Below, one piece after another: positions 25,145-37,367 of a stretch of 64,000 bases of DNA; positions within the stretch are counted from its first letter, which is position 1; the number at the start of each line of letters is the position of its first letter. The translations under genes and the position numbers were made by a program. Origin of the DNA: Apricaphanius iberus (Eukaryota > Chordata > Actinopteri > Cyprinodontiformes > Aphaniidae); contig JAPXFQ010000842.1 in NCBI GenBank assembly GCA_028564705.1, forward strand, positions 62,001 through 126,000, given 5' to 3'. The notes under the pieces were generated by a model. That model did not search any database. It was given only the letters and a program-made list of their open reading frames with translations, and was not told the DNA's origin.

Positions 25145-25230
25145 TAGGGCTGCAGCTATGTATTCTTTTTGTAATCGATTAATCTAGCACTTTATCGATT
25201 AGATTAATCAATTAAAAGGATAATTCTTTT
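25145..25230. repeat. hAT-like terminus TAGGGCTGCAGC
   Basis: TAGGGCTGCAGCTATGTATT followed by repeated AATCGATTAATC words, as in subterminal regions of several fish hAT families. The other end was not found. Bases 25230-26500 hold no gene that I can recognise. Confidence 0.4.
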
Positions 25231-26499
25231 TACATTTTTAAATAGCCAAAACAAATCATGCATAATTAAAATTTTGTGGCTTTAAAATGATCAAGCATTT
25301 GTCTTTTATCTCTCAAAAAAACAGATAACTCAAACTCCAACATTTAGCTCCAAAACTAAGCCCATTTACAATTTTTATTTGTCAAAGTAACAGTCAAGAG
25401 CAATAATGAAAGTTAATAAACTAAACAGTCCATCCAGTCCTCTGTGAAAAAGCTGTGAAAAGTTGCAATGTTTTTGTGATTTTCTTTTTCGCCAATCACT
25501 TAAATTGTTTGAAAAGCACGCAGAGTTTGAGACGACATTGTCTCATAAACCTTTGCAAAATAAAATGACTTTAAGTGTCCTTTAATAGTTGAAAACTCTA
25601 AAATGTGGCTAGCTGAGATTGGGTCCCCACTAGAAGAACATCTTTGCTTTAATTTTGGTGCTACAGTCCCAGACCCACCCTGGCCCCCTTTTAACCTCTT
25701 TAACCTCCTGGATACGCCACTGCTCGGCCAAAAAAATCTGCGTTTACATGTGGATGATAGGCCAAACCGTAGCAAAATATCTCCATTTTGTGAGATAATC
25801 TGCTACGTGTGGACTAGGCTCTCTTGCAATTGAACGGAATAAGTTTACTACTTAAAAACATCAAAGCTAAACATCTAGTGAAACAGTATCATGACATCGT
25901 TACAAATACAGTATTAAAATGAGCGAATATCAATGTACACAGGCTTTAGGTTACATTACCTTGTTTCAGCGACGCTTAGTGAAAAAGCATGTGGATTTTT
26001 TCTGATGCTGGATCATTGAGCTCGTACGGCTGTGGTACGCAAGGTCTATTTATAATAAAGTATATACACTGCACTTTGTTCTCTTCTTTTTTTTAGAATG
26101 TAACGATCCCAAACTTGAAACATTTTCTGGTGCTTATTGGCATCTTTACTGTCCGCCATCGTGCCAACTAAATTCAAACTGTATCACGTGCTACTGTTGT
26201 GATTCGCATAGGTTCGTCCAAAACAATAGTCGGTGTGGAACAATCAGATCCCTGTGCTGTAGTGCGAGTCATATCAATTTAACGAGGCTTGGAGTTTTTA
26301 CCTCAAGCAATTTTTGGAATAGAGTTACTCGATGAATCTCGTCAATAGAGACAAATTTTACCATTTGTTGATGAGCTGCTGAGATCTCGGGAGAGCTGTG
26401 CATATGTAAACATGGCGGTATACTGGTAAAACAAACAAACAATTTCAGGTAAAACAAGCCAATTAATTTGAACCAAACACAGTGAATGTTCCTGTCCCT

Positions 26500-27545
26500 T
26501 TAAACTAACCACCAAATTGTATCTTTCTTCTAAACAACCTGGACGAGGAAACCTTGGATAGTTGGGAGTACTGCCTAGACGAGTGCTTCGAAAACATCGT
26601 TATGGGTAAACCATGGAAACTTGAAAGGAACAGCGACGTCCTGGACTCAATAGATAAGAAGTTAACTAGCCTAGATGCCCGTCTTGCGCTGTTTGAAGAT
26701 TTACACAAAGAATTTCACTCTCTGAGGGAATCTTTGGAATTACGCCAAGAACAGGTAGCTTTGCTTGTTGCAGAAAATCATTCATGAAAGAAGACGTTAA
26801 AAGACTCACCGAGGGGTTGACGCAGCTGTCTGGAGAAAAGAAAAGGTTCAAGGAGTCGACCCTAGACATCCAGGCCCAAATTTCTTTATCACTTTTCTAA
26901 ACTTTTTCTCAACTTTGGTTTAAACGAAGAAATAGACAGGCTCAGTACAGCAAGGGCCTTGGCGCACCGGGCAATCAATAGATATAGTTAAACAGTACAT
27001 TAGCAATTATGGTCTTTGCGATGCATGGCGATCTCTTCATCCCAACGACAGAAAATACACTTTATTCTCAAATGTCCACCATTCTTATTCTAAATTGGAC
27101 AATATCTTAATCAGCAGCTCACTGTTGAATGACATTCAGAGAACTCGATCACGCTCCTGTTTCTTTAAATCTAGTAAATAGGAAAGTAACCCTTCAAAAC
27201 AAAAATTGGAGATTTAATACATCATTACTTAAGGATCAAGAATTTATCAAATATATTGTAAAAGAATGGGCTTCATACTTGCAACTTAGTGACCTCCCTG
27301 ATATGTCGCCATCCACTCTCTGGGAGGCAAGTAAAGCTGTGATTAGAGGTAAAATAATTTCATTCTCATCAAATAAAAAGAGAACAGAAAATAAACATAT
27401 TCAGGAATTAGAAGAAACTAGCAAATCATTAGAAGCTTCCCTGGATGAGCCGATCTTAAACAAAATATAAAAGACTACCGCCAAAGATGAATTCTGCCTA
27501 CGTCTGATTAAAAATGGACTAAAGAGGGAAGCAGCAAGAGCAAGC
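26500..27545 (+). pseudogene. L1-Tx1-like LINE, ORF1 coiled coil and ORF2 endonuclease part
   Basis: 26554-26787 encodes a heptad-rich ORF1 segment (DSIDKKLTSLDARLALFEDL) typical of fish L1 elements; the following bases continue the ORF1 in another frame (EDVKRLTEGLTQLSGEKK). After an internal deletion, 27000-27480 gives the end of the endonuclease and the linker before reverse transcriptase (YGLCDAWRSLHPND, SNVHHSYSKLDNIL, HAPVSLNL). Frameshifted and stopped. Confidence 0.7.
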
Positions 27546-27720
27546 TGAAAACACGTCTGCACTCTTGAGAAGCAATTTCTAATAATTTTTAATCATTCTT
27601 TTTTTGACACGCCTTGGATATGATTTTATTCTCTTCTTTTAAGTAAACCAAGGCTTTTTAATTATTTTTATGCCTTTTTTACAACTCATCTGATGAGCCA
27701 GTGGCAACTGTCTTATCAAT

Positions 27721-28047
27721 ATGGCTGAGGGAGTAACACAAACATCGCCTTGTGAAAACCGTCGGATATATCAACAAGAAATACGCTTACTCCTGGACAA
27801 AATTTGTTCCTTGGAGACAGAAAAAGGACTTCATGACACTCTCCCAATGAAATCCGGTAAGAAGAATAGGAAACCTGATACTTGCAACCTAAAGCTAGAT
27901 GATACCATAACTTTCCCAAAACTTAACAGACAACTTGTTACTAGACAAAAGCAAAAAAAACATGCTGGTAAGAATGGACATGGAATAAAGTTCACGAACA
28001 GATATTTACCTCTCTCAGAAGCTGAGAATAATGAGCAAAGAGAATAA
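27721..28047 (+). pseudogene. L2 ORF1, N-terminal part
   Basis: A 108-residue open frame rich in lysine and glutamine (QEIRLLLDKICSLETEKG) directly upstream of the esterase region. I read it as the start of L2 ORF1, which usually has a coiled coil and then an esterase domain. It ends in a stop at 28045 and the reading continues in another frame. Confidence 0.5.
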
Positions 28048-28079
28048 GAGAGAAATGGAGAACAAGAAGTCAAAACAAA

Positions 28080-28920
28080 GATGGAGAGAAAAACTGTGCA
28101 AAGTGTCAAGGATAGAGATATCCTGGTGCTTGGAGACGGAGCCATATCTAATATAAACATGGACAGAATGTTACAAGCAGCTATCCCAGTGCCACAGTTT
28201 CTGACATCACAGATGTTCTAAACAAGGAAATTACAAATAACCCTGGGATTAAACAAATGGTAATACATGTTGGTGCAGTGGACATAAGAAATAAACAGTC
28301 AGAAATCTTGAAAGAAAACTTTAATAAACTTTTTGAGAGACTTGATTGTTTGGACAAAGAGGGAATATAAATGTTTATCAGTGCACCTATCCCAAACATC
28401 GATCGGAGGATAAACAAATTCTCACGGCTGTTTCAATTGAATACATTGCTGTCCAAAGTATGTGAGTCAAGAGGACTGTATTTTATAGAGAACTTTAATC
28501 TGTTCTGGCAACGCGATGATCTGTTTTAAGCAAATGGCCCACATTTAAGCAGAGGTGGAGTGAGACGACTGACGGATAACCTCCTCCATGTTCTACGGAA
28601 TCAGGGAAAGCCAAAGCTGCAGGAGAGAGCAGAGAGGAGCGAGATAAGAGCTCCAGGCTCGCCAGAAAAGGCTTGGCCTGCATCCCCGACAAAAGATTCA
28701 GTTGGAGCTATGTCATCAGCATCTACAGAATCGACAGGAAAGGATTCAGTCACAGCAACACCATCTGCGCCAAAAGTAATGGACCCGGCAGCAGGTGCAT
28801 TACCTGCCCCTGCATCACAGGGAAAAAACTCACCTGCAGCACCACCTGTATTTCTGGGGGAAATCTCAGCACCATCTGCATCAACTGGAAATTTTTCAGC
28901 CACAGTAGCAGCTGCCTGAA
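28080..28920 (+). pseudogene. L2 ORF1 esterase (SGNH-like) region, frameshifted
   Basis: Across frames the + strand gives DRDILVLGDGAISN (block I), VIHVGAVDIRNKQSEILK (the GTND-like block, here GAVD), MFISAPIPN and VRRLTDNLLHVL. The order matches the esterase domain found in ORF1 of fish CR1/L2 LINEs. A proline/serine/alanine-rich tail follows to 28917. Stops and frameshifts make it non-functional. Confidence 0.65.
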
Positions 28921-29315
28921 TCTCAGAGGAAAAACTCAGCTGCACAGCACCTGCATCAACATTAAATAATTCAATCACAGGACCACTCTCATCTATTCCA
29001 CCACCGTCCGGGTACCCAACTGCTACATCCACACTTTGGAGACACGAACGATCCTGAAAAGTCTCTGGAGAGTCACCTATGAGATTTCCCAACCACTTTG
29101 AAAACCTGTCACAATATGGGATTAAAATGGTTCCCCTCACTCCAGTCATGTCAAAATCAAAGCCCTTGTCCCCAAAGAAGTGTTGTGCCCCACTACCGCC
29201 TTTTTCACCTACCAAGGTCTCCCCAGCTTGGCCCCCACCACCAGTGCCCACAGCTGTTACTTCCAGCAGCTTCACTGCTGCTGTCTAGGAAGTTCAGGGC
29301 CTTTGCGTTGCTACC

Positions 29316-30770
29316 ATGCATAGCAAACTCAAATCCAACCAGAGGTCCAGAGAGGGTGTTTGCTCTTCTAAAACAATCAGTACTGTCAAACCACGTAGAT
29401 TAGATAACAGAGGGACAGTCAGACTGAGTAATCAAAGACATTTAATCCACATCCCTTGCAAAAAGATCCCATCTACTAAAACACAGATGCATCTCAAACA
29501 TGCTGTTCTCAATGTTAGATCATTAAAAAACAAGTCATTTTTAGTAAATAGTTTAATTTCCTCTTATAATCTGAATTTTATGTTTTTAACTGAAACGTGG
29601 CTCGACAAAAACACTGGCAATGCAGTTTTGATTGAGTGTAGTCCATCTCACTTAAATTTTGTGTCTGAAACACGCCAAAACCAGAGGGGAGGGAGTGTTT
29701 GTGCCATTTTCAGGGACAATATATTGACCCAAAAACTGTCATTTGGGTTTTTTCCATTGTTTGAGTATGTGTCATTCAAAATGGAGATTAAACAATCTTC
29801 CATACTTTATATGACAATTTACAAACCACCACAGAATTGTTTTATCGAAGATTTTACTGAATTACTTACATTTGTTTGCACGGAATTTGATTGTTTAGTA
29901 ATTTCACGTGATTTTAATGTGCATGTGGATGTAACCAATAATAGGCATGCCAAAGACTTAGTGCTGTCCCTGAAATGTTTGGTTTAACTCAACACGTGAG
30001 TGATGCGACTCCAAACAAAGACAACGCTCTAGATCTAGTCATTACAAAAGGTGTTAATATATCAAATGTCAGTGTTGTTGATGTTGCTTTATCTGATCAT
30101 TTTTGTGTCTTCTTTGACCTATCTGTTGTACCCAAACCAGTAGTTGGGCCTGGAGTTATTCAAAGAAGACACATAAATTATACAACAAGGACACAGTTTA
30201 TGGAATTGATCAGATTTGAAAATCCCCCATGTTCAAATGTTGATAATCTATTGGACTCTTACACCTCTAGGGTTGTGAATGTTTTGGAAACTATTGCTCC
30301 TGTTAAGATTAAAATGGTTAACACTAAGCAAAAGGCACCTTGGAGAAATGAAGTTTCGGTCAGGGCACAAAAAAGGGAGTGCTGGAAAGCCGAATGGAAA
30401 TGGAGCAAGTCAGGTTCATTATGAGGTTTACAAAAAAGTGCTTTGTTTGTTTAACCAGATTTTACGTGGCGCAAGGGAGAAGTATTTCTCTGAAATAATC
30501 GCAAACTGCAGAAACAACTCTCGCGTTCTGTTTGCCACAGTGAACAGATGAACTAATCCTAAAGTTTCACTGCCCTTAGAACTAACTTCTGCATCTAAGT
30601 GCAATGAGTTTGCAATATTTTTTAATGACAAAGTCCAAGGCATTAAAAATGCCATCATTACCACGAAACAAATAGCAAAACTGTTTCCAAATAAACACCT
30701 TGAGCTTACACATTTTACACCTGTCCGTGACAAAACAATCGAAGAGGTTATCTCTAGTCTGAGTTAATCT
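29316..30770 (+). pseudogene. L2 ORF2 endonuclease and start of reverse transcriptase
   Basis: 29440-29987 encodes LNVRSLKNKSFLVNSLI, FMFLTETWLDKN and ISRDFNVHVDV, the catalytic blocks of the apurinic-type endonuclease (GDFN changed to SRDFN). A frameshift near 29980 leads to 29975-30424 (LTQHVSDATPNKDNALDLVI, ALSDHFCVFFDL), the end of the domain with its SDH block. 30425-30770 covers the linker. At least three frame breaks. Confidence 0.8.
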
Positions 30771-30959
30771 ACATGCTGCCTTAATGAATTACCCACTCGA
30801 TTTCTAAAGTCTGTGCTGACTAGCTTGTTACCACAACTTGGTCAGTTAGTTAACATCTCACTTGAGACTGGAACATTCCCACATGCCTTTAAAAACTGCT
30901 GTCATTAAGCCTCTTCTAAAGAAGAGCAGCCTTGATGAGGAATAGTGCCGAAACCAGAC

Positions 30960-31170
30960 TTGGAGAGACTTAAGTAAGCAGGTAAAATTTATTTATATAG
31001 CACCTTTGACAGACCAGAGTTGCAAAATTAAAAGCAAACACAGAAAAACAGTACATCTACACGTCGGTTCTAAAAACAAGTACAGAAGAAAACAGTAATA
31101 TAAAACACAAAGGCTATGTGGAGTGGGGCGAGAACGCCTGCCTACCAAGTGTTACTTCAGTTGAGCCTTG
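30960..31170 (-). repeat. Foreign LINE 3'-end scrap inside L2
   Basis: On the minus strand it reads GGTGCTATATAAATAAATTTT at about 30978-31000, the tail motif shared by LINE 3' ends in this window. It lies where the reverse transcriptase core of the host L2 is missing. Confidence 0.45.
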
Positions 31171-31717
31171 AAACTGTCCCCTGACTCTTACATGCGCAGA
31201 GAGGTAACAGCCTGGAATGATCTATCCCCCCTGGTCTTAAAGCAAGTGCGGGGGACCATCAACGGGCTTATCCATGCATTTGTCTCCAGCAGGTTAGACT
31301 ACTGTAACGGCCCCTCTAAACGAGCTGTTATACAGCTGCAGTACATCCAGAACGCTGCTGCTCGAGTCCTGACAATACGACCATATTAGTCCAGTGCTTC
31401 GGTCTCTGCATTGGCTTCCTGTCGCTCAGAGAATAGAATTTAAAACAGCTCTGCTTGTGTACAAGTCTTTTCATGGTTTGGCAACAAAGTACATCTCTGA
31501 CATGTTAGAGACATATGAACCATCTCGGGCCCTGAGAACTTCAGGGAGGGGTCTCCTGGTGCTTCCCAGAGTCAACAATAAACACGGTGAGGCTGCATAT
31601 GAGTTTCAGGCAGCTCAAATCTGGAACAGTCTTCATGAGGATGTGAGACTATCCTCAACTCTAACGTTGAAATCCTGGCTGAAAACATTTCTTTTTACCC
31701 GTGCATATAACTATTGA
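31170..31717 (+). pseudogene. L2 ORF2 C-terminus
   Basis: 31210-31389 gives NGLIHAFVSSRLDYCNG and LQYIQNAAARVLT. After a stop and frameshift, 31394-31717 gives LRSLHWLPVAQRIEFKTALL, DMLETYEPSRALRTS and AAQIWNSLHEDVR. These are the standard end blocks of CR1/L2 reverse transcriptase polyproteins. The catalytic YADD region is absent. Confidence 0.85.
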
Positions 31718-31884
31718 AATTATTTTATCTGCACTCTTGCTTTTTATTGTAATTAATTATTTTTTAAGTTGATTTTGATTTTTTTGTTTTTCCTGTTTCT
31801 TTTTTCTTAATTTATGCAACTGTGAGCACTTTGAATTGCCTTGTGTATGAATTGTGCTCTACAAATAAACTTGCCTTGCCTACT

Positions 31885-33830
31885 AAAACCAGGAAAAGAC
31901 CATTTCTCTTATCAATGTTGATCTTAATCTGCAAAGCTCTTGCAAGAAGGATAGAGAAAATAAACCTCTTATAATCCATCCTGATCAAACATGTTTTATA
32001 AAAGGGAGGCTCTCCTCCACAAACTCACATAGATTAATAGATTTAATAGATTATTCCTACTGTAAAAAAAATCCAAACCAATATATTATCTTTACATGCA
32101 GAAAAAGGGATGTCCACTTTCTCCCTCCCTGTTTGCTATTTTTATTGAACCAGTAACAGCAGAAATCGGGCAAACTCATAATATTAAAGGTATGAAATGC
32201 AATAAAATAGAACATAAAATTAGTCTGTATGCAGATGTACTACTTTTTCTACAGCATTCACAAACCTCTCTCTCTCTCCGGTAATCGAGTTCATAAATTC
32301 TTATTCAAGAGTTTTAGACTATTCCATAAATTTGTTAAAATCTACAGTCATTCCAATCAATTGTTCTTTCCAGAATCCCGTTGCTGGGCAACTCCAGTCA
32401 GGAAATATTACATATTTAGGGATCCATATTTCACAAAGAGTGGCAGACTTATCAAAGCTAAACTATGTTCCACTTTTAAAAAAAGTGGAAGATGATCTGA
32501 CTGGATGGAAATCCCTTCCCATATCACTAATTGGAAGAGTAGCTCCAAGAAAAATGATGGGTTTTGCCTATAATCAATTATTTATTCTCAATGATCCCAA
32601 GCAAACCATATCCTGATTGGTTTAGATCTCTGGACTCTTCTGTTTCTAAATTTCTTGGAAAGATAAACCCCCACGTATTAGCTTAAAAACATTGCAGAAG
32701 TCCAAAGATAAAGGATGTCTAGACCTACCAAACTTTTGTCATTATTTCTTAGCCAACAGGCTCCAATACATATCAAGATGGTTAAAACACAGTTCTCTCG
32801 ATGAGTCCTGGATAGATGTTGAACAGACACTATGCAATAAGATAAAACTTTCAAATCTACCATTTATTAGTTCAAATATAAAGCAAAATGATTGTTTTAA
32901 AAGTATCAACGTCAGCTCCTCTGAGCTGATGCTGATACTTGATGGGAGTTTCTTAAAATAACAGTCCTTACTAGTCCCATGCAGACATACACCCATCTGG
33001 AACAAAAAAAAAAGTATGATCAATTTTCCAAGCTGGAGTTGTAAAGGAACTGAATACCTAGAACACATATTTGATGGAACAGACTTTATCCCATCCAATA
33101 CAGTGGTTACACAATATGGGATTAACAAGAATCAATTCTTAGAATATCAACAAATTAAATCGATTATAAAAGATACATTTAGGCTCAATACGGTTGAATT
33201 ACAAATTCCAGTAAAAGTTTTAGACTTTCTTAATCTCAACTCCCCTAAACTATCTAAAATATATAAAACATTAAATACATTGGACGAATCAATAGTCCTT
33301 CCTATTTCAAAATGGGAGATGGGCTCATCTCATTTGACCAAAACCTCTGGTCTCAGATTTCTTTAAGAACCTTTAAATTTCTTTAAAATCCTAAGATACG
33401 ATTAATGAAATATAAAATCCTTCATAGAGTAAATTATACAGGCCAAAGGATTCAAGATGGGTTTTATGCCATGTAATACCTTTTAACAATGTACCAGACA
33501 ATTATATTCATGCGCTTTGGTTCTGCCCACCTGTAAAGAAATATTGGTACCAGATATGTGAAGACCTATCAAAGTGTCTGAAATGTAATATCACACCCTC
33601 TCCCACAGTATGCTTGCTGGGAAATGTAGATGAAGTTACCATAGATAAAAAATCTATGCAATTAGTTCACATTGCCTTATGCATCACTAAGAAATGTATC
33701 CTCTTGAAGTGGAAAAATAAAAATACTCTTAATATTAATCAGTATAGAGATCTCCTTCTGAATTACATGGGTCTAGAAACGGCTTCTGCTTCCACATCTG
33801 ATCAATCTTTCTGATCTCCCTTGATTAGCT
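31885..33830 (+). pseudogene. L1-Tx1-like ORF2, reverse transcriptase to C-terminus
   Basis: Begins with the reverse transcriptase block LLKPGKD, then PLIIHPDQTCFIKGR, GCPLSPSLFAIFIEPV and KISLYADVLLF (one D of the YADD motif is lost). It continues at 32332-32990 and 33016-33366 with the L1 C-terminal region, and to 33814 in several frames. It probably belongs to the same L1 copy as 26500-27545, separated from it by L2. Confidence 0.75.
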
Positions 33831-34223
33831 CCATCACTTAGTGGGGGCGGGGCCCTCGATTATGTTCTGTGGGACGCGGTCGTTTATATGGAGCTCTAGA
33901 GTCGGGGGCGTCTACAAGGGGTCCTTGGGGGTGGGTCCGCTTGTGGTTGGGGCGCTAGGTGCCATGGCCATCTTACCTGAGGTGGGACTTTGGGGGCTTT
34001 GTTTGGTGACTCCTAGTGGTTGTGTGCGGCAGCCCTTGGTGCGCTGGCGGTGCTGAGGGCCTCTCTTGTTGGCTGGGAGGTGTTTACCATCCAGCACAGG
34101 TGCCCTCCCTATACTGCGCTTGGAAAAGGTGGAGGATGTCGGGAGGGAGGGTGGGCTAAACTCAACCTGGATGTCTAGTGTCTTGTGTTTTGATAGTAGT
34201 CAATATAGTAGTCGCGATAGTAG

Positions 34224-34314
34224 TGGGGCGACTGTGGCTGAGTGGCAGAGTAGTTGGCTTGCAATCGTTGGTTCGATTCCAGCTTCCTTTAGTCACATGT
34301 CGATGTGCCCCTGG
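34224..34314 (+). mobile_element. tRNA-derived SINE, 5' part
   Basis: TGGGGCGACTGTGGCTGAGTGG with A box, then a shortened anticodon-side region and a perfect B box GGTTCGATTCC, truncated after GATGTGCCCCTGG. Same family as 7194-7433. Confidence 0.75.
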
Positions 34315-34582
34315 GTCCATACCAGTCTGGTTCCCGTAATCCCCTGACGAGAAAAGAAAATAAACTTTTAGAAAGAAAACGCTGATCTTGTGTCCGAGTG
34401 TTTCTGTGTCCGCTTATGAGTCAACACTAAGATCATGACAGCCGCGGGCCCTGACTTTGAAGTGCTGGGGCCTCCCACCCCTGGTGGATCTTGCTGAACA
34501 GAGCAACACTGGTGGGAGAGGTTTTCCACTTAATGTCAGAGAAGCACAAACAGTCTACTGCTACCACTTCAATCTAATAATA

Positions 34583-34690
34583 ATAATAACCTTTATTTAT
34601 AAAGCACTTTACACAACGAAGGAGACCAAAGGGCTGTACAGATCACTAAATGGAACAATTAATGTGTCTAGAAAACAGATACACAGCAAA
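34583..34690 (-). repeat. LINE 3'-tail scrap
   Basis: The minus strand reads CAGCCCTTTGG then GTAAAGTGCTTTATAAATAAAGG and a TTA-repeat tail. It has the same two-part tail layout as the L2 and SINE ends in this window. Confidence 0.5.
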
Positions 34691-35676
34691 CAAAAAACAG
34701 ACTAAACATGGCAGATTGGGCCAGCACATGTGTGTGGTCTGGCTGCCTTCCCCACATCCCAAACCCTCTGTTTTAATTGCGGGGGCTGGTTGCTCAGCTG
34801 GGGTATTAGTACATGGACCTGGGAGTATAGAGTGTGTATATAGCGTCCTTGTTTGGGTGTCTTGGTGTGTCGGTGAGAGTGCTTGTGTGTAAGAGTGTGT
34901 ATTACTGTGTCTGTGTGTCTCTGTCTACCTGTCAGGTTGGGTCTTTGGCTGCCATCTCGCCTGGCACATCTCAGGCCCTACATCTAATGTTTTCCCCTCC
35001 GTCACTCCCTGCCAGTGACTGATGACCCTGCCTGCTGAGTTGGTGGGGGGCGCTCCAGTTCAGCGCTGGTGCCTACCTAGCTGGGTATGGGTGCCGGATT
35101 AATGTATTCCTTTTGTTGGTTGGGGCACCTCTTTCAGGGGGGCTAGTTTTGGAATTATTAGGTGGTGCCTGTTCGGTGGCTCGGCGGGGTACACCGGGGT
35201 ATGTTAATTGAGCACCTATTCTGCATGCTTCATGCTTGCCAGGTTCATTGATGGGTTTGTCTGGCCTTGATTTGGTGCCTGAACTCAGCGCCCTGCGGTG
35301 TGCAGGATCGGGGATCGGGAGCTGGTAGAGCTCAGTGTGAGACTATGGGCTCATCGCTGCAGCTCCTCGGGCCCCTGCTTTGTAGTTGCTGGATGTTCCC
35401 CTGCTGCTTTCCTCTGCTCCTCTCTTGGGGGATGTGGTCAGCCTAGTCGGCTTGAGCTCCTAGGCTCTGGGGTCTTCTGGACGTTTGTGGCTCCGATCTT
35501 CGTTATGTCTTCAATTCCTGTGAGGCAGAACGATGACTCACACCACCAATCAAGCAATCGTATGGAGAAACCATATATGCACCAGCATTCTCAAACACAC
35601 ATAGGTGTGGGACCTGTGGTGTTTACCAATATAATCTTGGGCTGAGGTTATTATTTCTAGATTTTGTATAATCGCT

Positions 35677-36150
35677 TAGTCTGACGTAGCCATACTCGAT
35701 TCTAATCAGAATGTGAGTCTGATACTGCTCCATTGGGTTGTGATTATGGGGCGCGTTTTAACCGAACCAGGAAAAAAATGCCTCTGCATGCAATTGGATA
35801 GACCTATAACCAATCAGAGCAGTGGAAGTGTGTGTCATTGCTCTGCAGAACAATGGACATTATCTGTTCCTCTCTTAAAATTCCTCTTTTAAAATTAATG
35901 CGTTGTCGATATCTTCTGGAACAGTCGATGGCAGAATCTACACAGCTCAGTTCTCCAGCGGCAGCCATCGTTGTTGTAAACAAATTCAACCCAGGCGCTC
36001 TTGGGTGACATGATTGATTACGTTACTGTTGTTCACCTGTCAATCATCGCAAGCCCGATTTGATTGGTCTGAACAGATCTTGTTCAGGCATAATTGCTCC
36101 TCAACAGACCACGTTGTGGGTGGGACTAAGTTGGGCTGGCACCCAAGCTA
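35677..36150. mobile_element. TIR element, uninterrupted copy with 9-bp duplication
   Basis: A 474-bp element with ends TAGTCTGACGTAGCCA and, inverted, TAGCTTGGGTGCCAGCC. Flanks ATAATCGCT (35668-35676) and ATAATCGGT (36151-36159) match at 8 of 9 bases. The interior is collinear with 823-854 plus 7610-8072. Non-coding. Confidence 0.8.
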
Positions 36151-36159
36151 ATAATCGGT

Positions 36160-37367
36160 ACCATGAGCTTTTCATTGACATGTTGTATTTATAGTTGTGT
36201 AGTTCTTAGTTCACATTGTTGTTTTTTCGTGTCGATATTGCTCGCGTTTTGTTTCCCCCCCCCCCCCCATGCTACTAACTACTTATTACAGCAACAATAG
36301 AGCACCATTCTGGTGAAGCGATCTCTGGCTGTTACTGAACTGACCAATCAGATGCATACGCTGTCCATTGATAAAGACGGATAGTTAAAAATCTGGGCTC
36401 CACTCCGAGCATCCTTGTGTAGGTGACGGAGAGCCCTTGCGTCTACGGATAATGCCGCTGTGTCAGTCCATGTCTGTCAAAACAGAGAAGCATATACTAG
36501 GCTTTACTCAGGCAGGAGGATAGAGAGCCTCATGCCATGATGGCACCACCGCAGTTGTCGAGGGGAAATGGCCACAGGTTGGTGTCCACACCATGGCATT
36601 TATTCAGGATAAACGGACAACATGCAACACAATGAATAGCTCCAACAGGGAAACTTCTTTTGTGAGCACTTTAAGGAGGCTTTAATCCGCACTAATACTC
36701 CACTTCTCTTTACCCCATCTCTCGGGGCGTTTAATCTGAGTCGATTTGGAATGAGTGCAGTATAGAAAGGTTGGTATAATGGCTGGATGGATTCAGCCGT
36801 GCATAAGAGAGCAGCTTATTTATGAATTAATTATTTATGAATTATGAATTATTATATTAACTATTCAGTTAAGCACGCTCTGAGTCAGTTTGCGGAGTCT
36901 GACTGACTCTATTTTTTTACACACCTATGGGGGAATTTTTCTGCCATTTAACAAGAGAATAAAATTACAATTTGGAGGATTATTCTCTCTTCTCCCTCAA
37001 AACCTCTAATGCTTGCACTCAAAACTTCTCTCTTTCAAATATTGTCTAATCTCTCTCAACTTCTGTTTCCTGCTCACAGATTTTCTCTTCGCTTGCAAAG
37101 TGTGTCAAAACTGCGCTCATGAACCTCTCTTCTCTGCTTCCAGATTCTGTGTGCTCGCTCGCAGATAGAGAGCTGTTGTGACCTAGCAACTGTTCATGCC
37201 AATAGTTGTAATATGGTAGCAGCCTGCTTTAGAGTGTGTTTGTTTTCTATTGTGTGTTAGCCTGCGACTACAGGTTACTGCATCTGTAGGTGTCACTGGA
37301 TAAAGAGAAGCCATTTGAACTTGAAAATGAATAAGCAACACCTTTCAGTAAATTATTTTACTATAAT
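36160..37367. other. Intron, no gene seen
   Basis: Holds a C15 tract near 36256, a short GAATTATGAATTATTATA tandem near 36825, and an inverted echo of 19662 near 36510. No coding exon recognised. Confidence 0.4.

Larger units (their letters stand above)
27546..31884 (+). mobile_element. L2-clade LINE, long but defective copy
   Basis: Contains a 5' UTR, ORF1 (27721-28620), endonuclease and start of ORF2 (29440-30770), then a large deletion of the reverse transcriptase core, the ORF2 C-terminus (31170-31717), and a 3' UTR ending in AAATAAACTTGCCTTGCC at about 31884. It lies between two parts of an L1 element in the same orientation and appears to interrupt it. 28930-29310 is a non-coding or shifted stretch in which I see only serine/proline-rich readings. 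Confidence 0.75.
33831..35670 (+). mobile_element. GC-rich 3' UTR of the L1-like element
   Basis: GC-rich, non-coding, G/T-biased sequence directly after the L1 ORF2 end and before the element at 35677. Long GC-rich 3' UTRs are known for teleost L1 elements; assignment here rests on position. It includes a SINE piece (34224-34314), a LINE-tail scrap (34583-34690) and a GT-rich stretch (34830-34920). Confidence 0.45.

Noticed and set aside
28560..29290. Serine/proline/alanine-rich open frames on both strands as a possible host protein
   Set aside because: They continue the ORF1 of an L2 LINE on the + strand; the opposite-strand frame is a compositional shadow.
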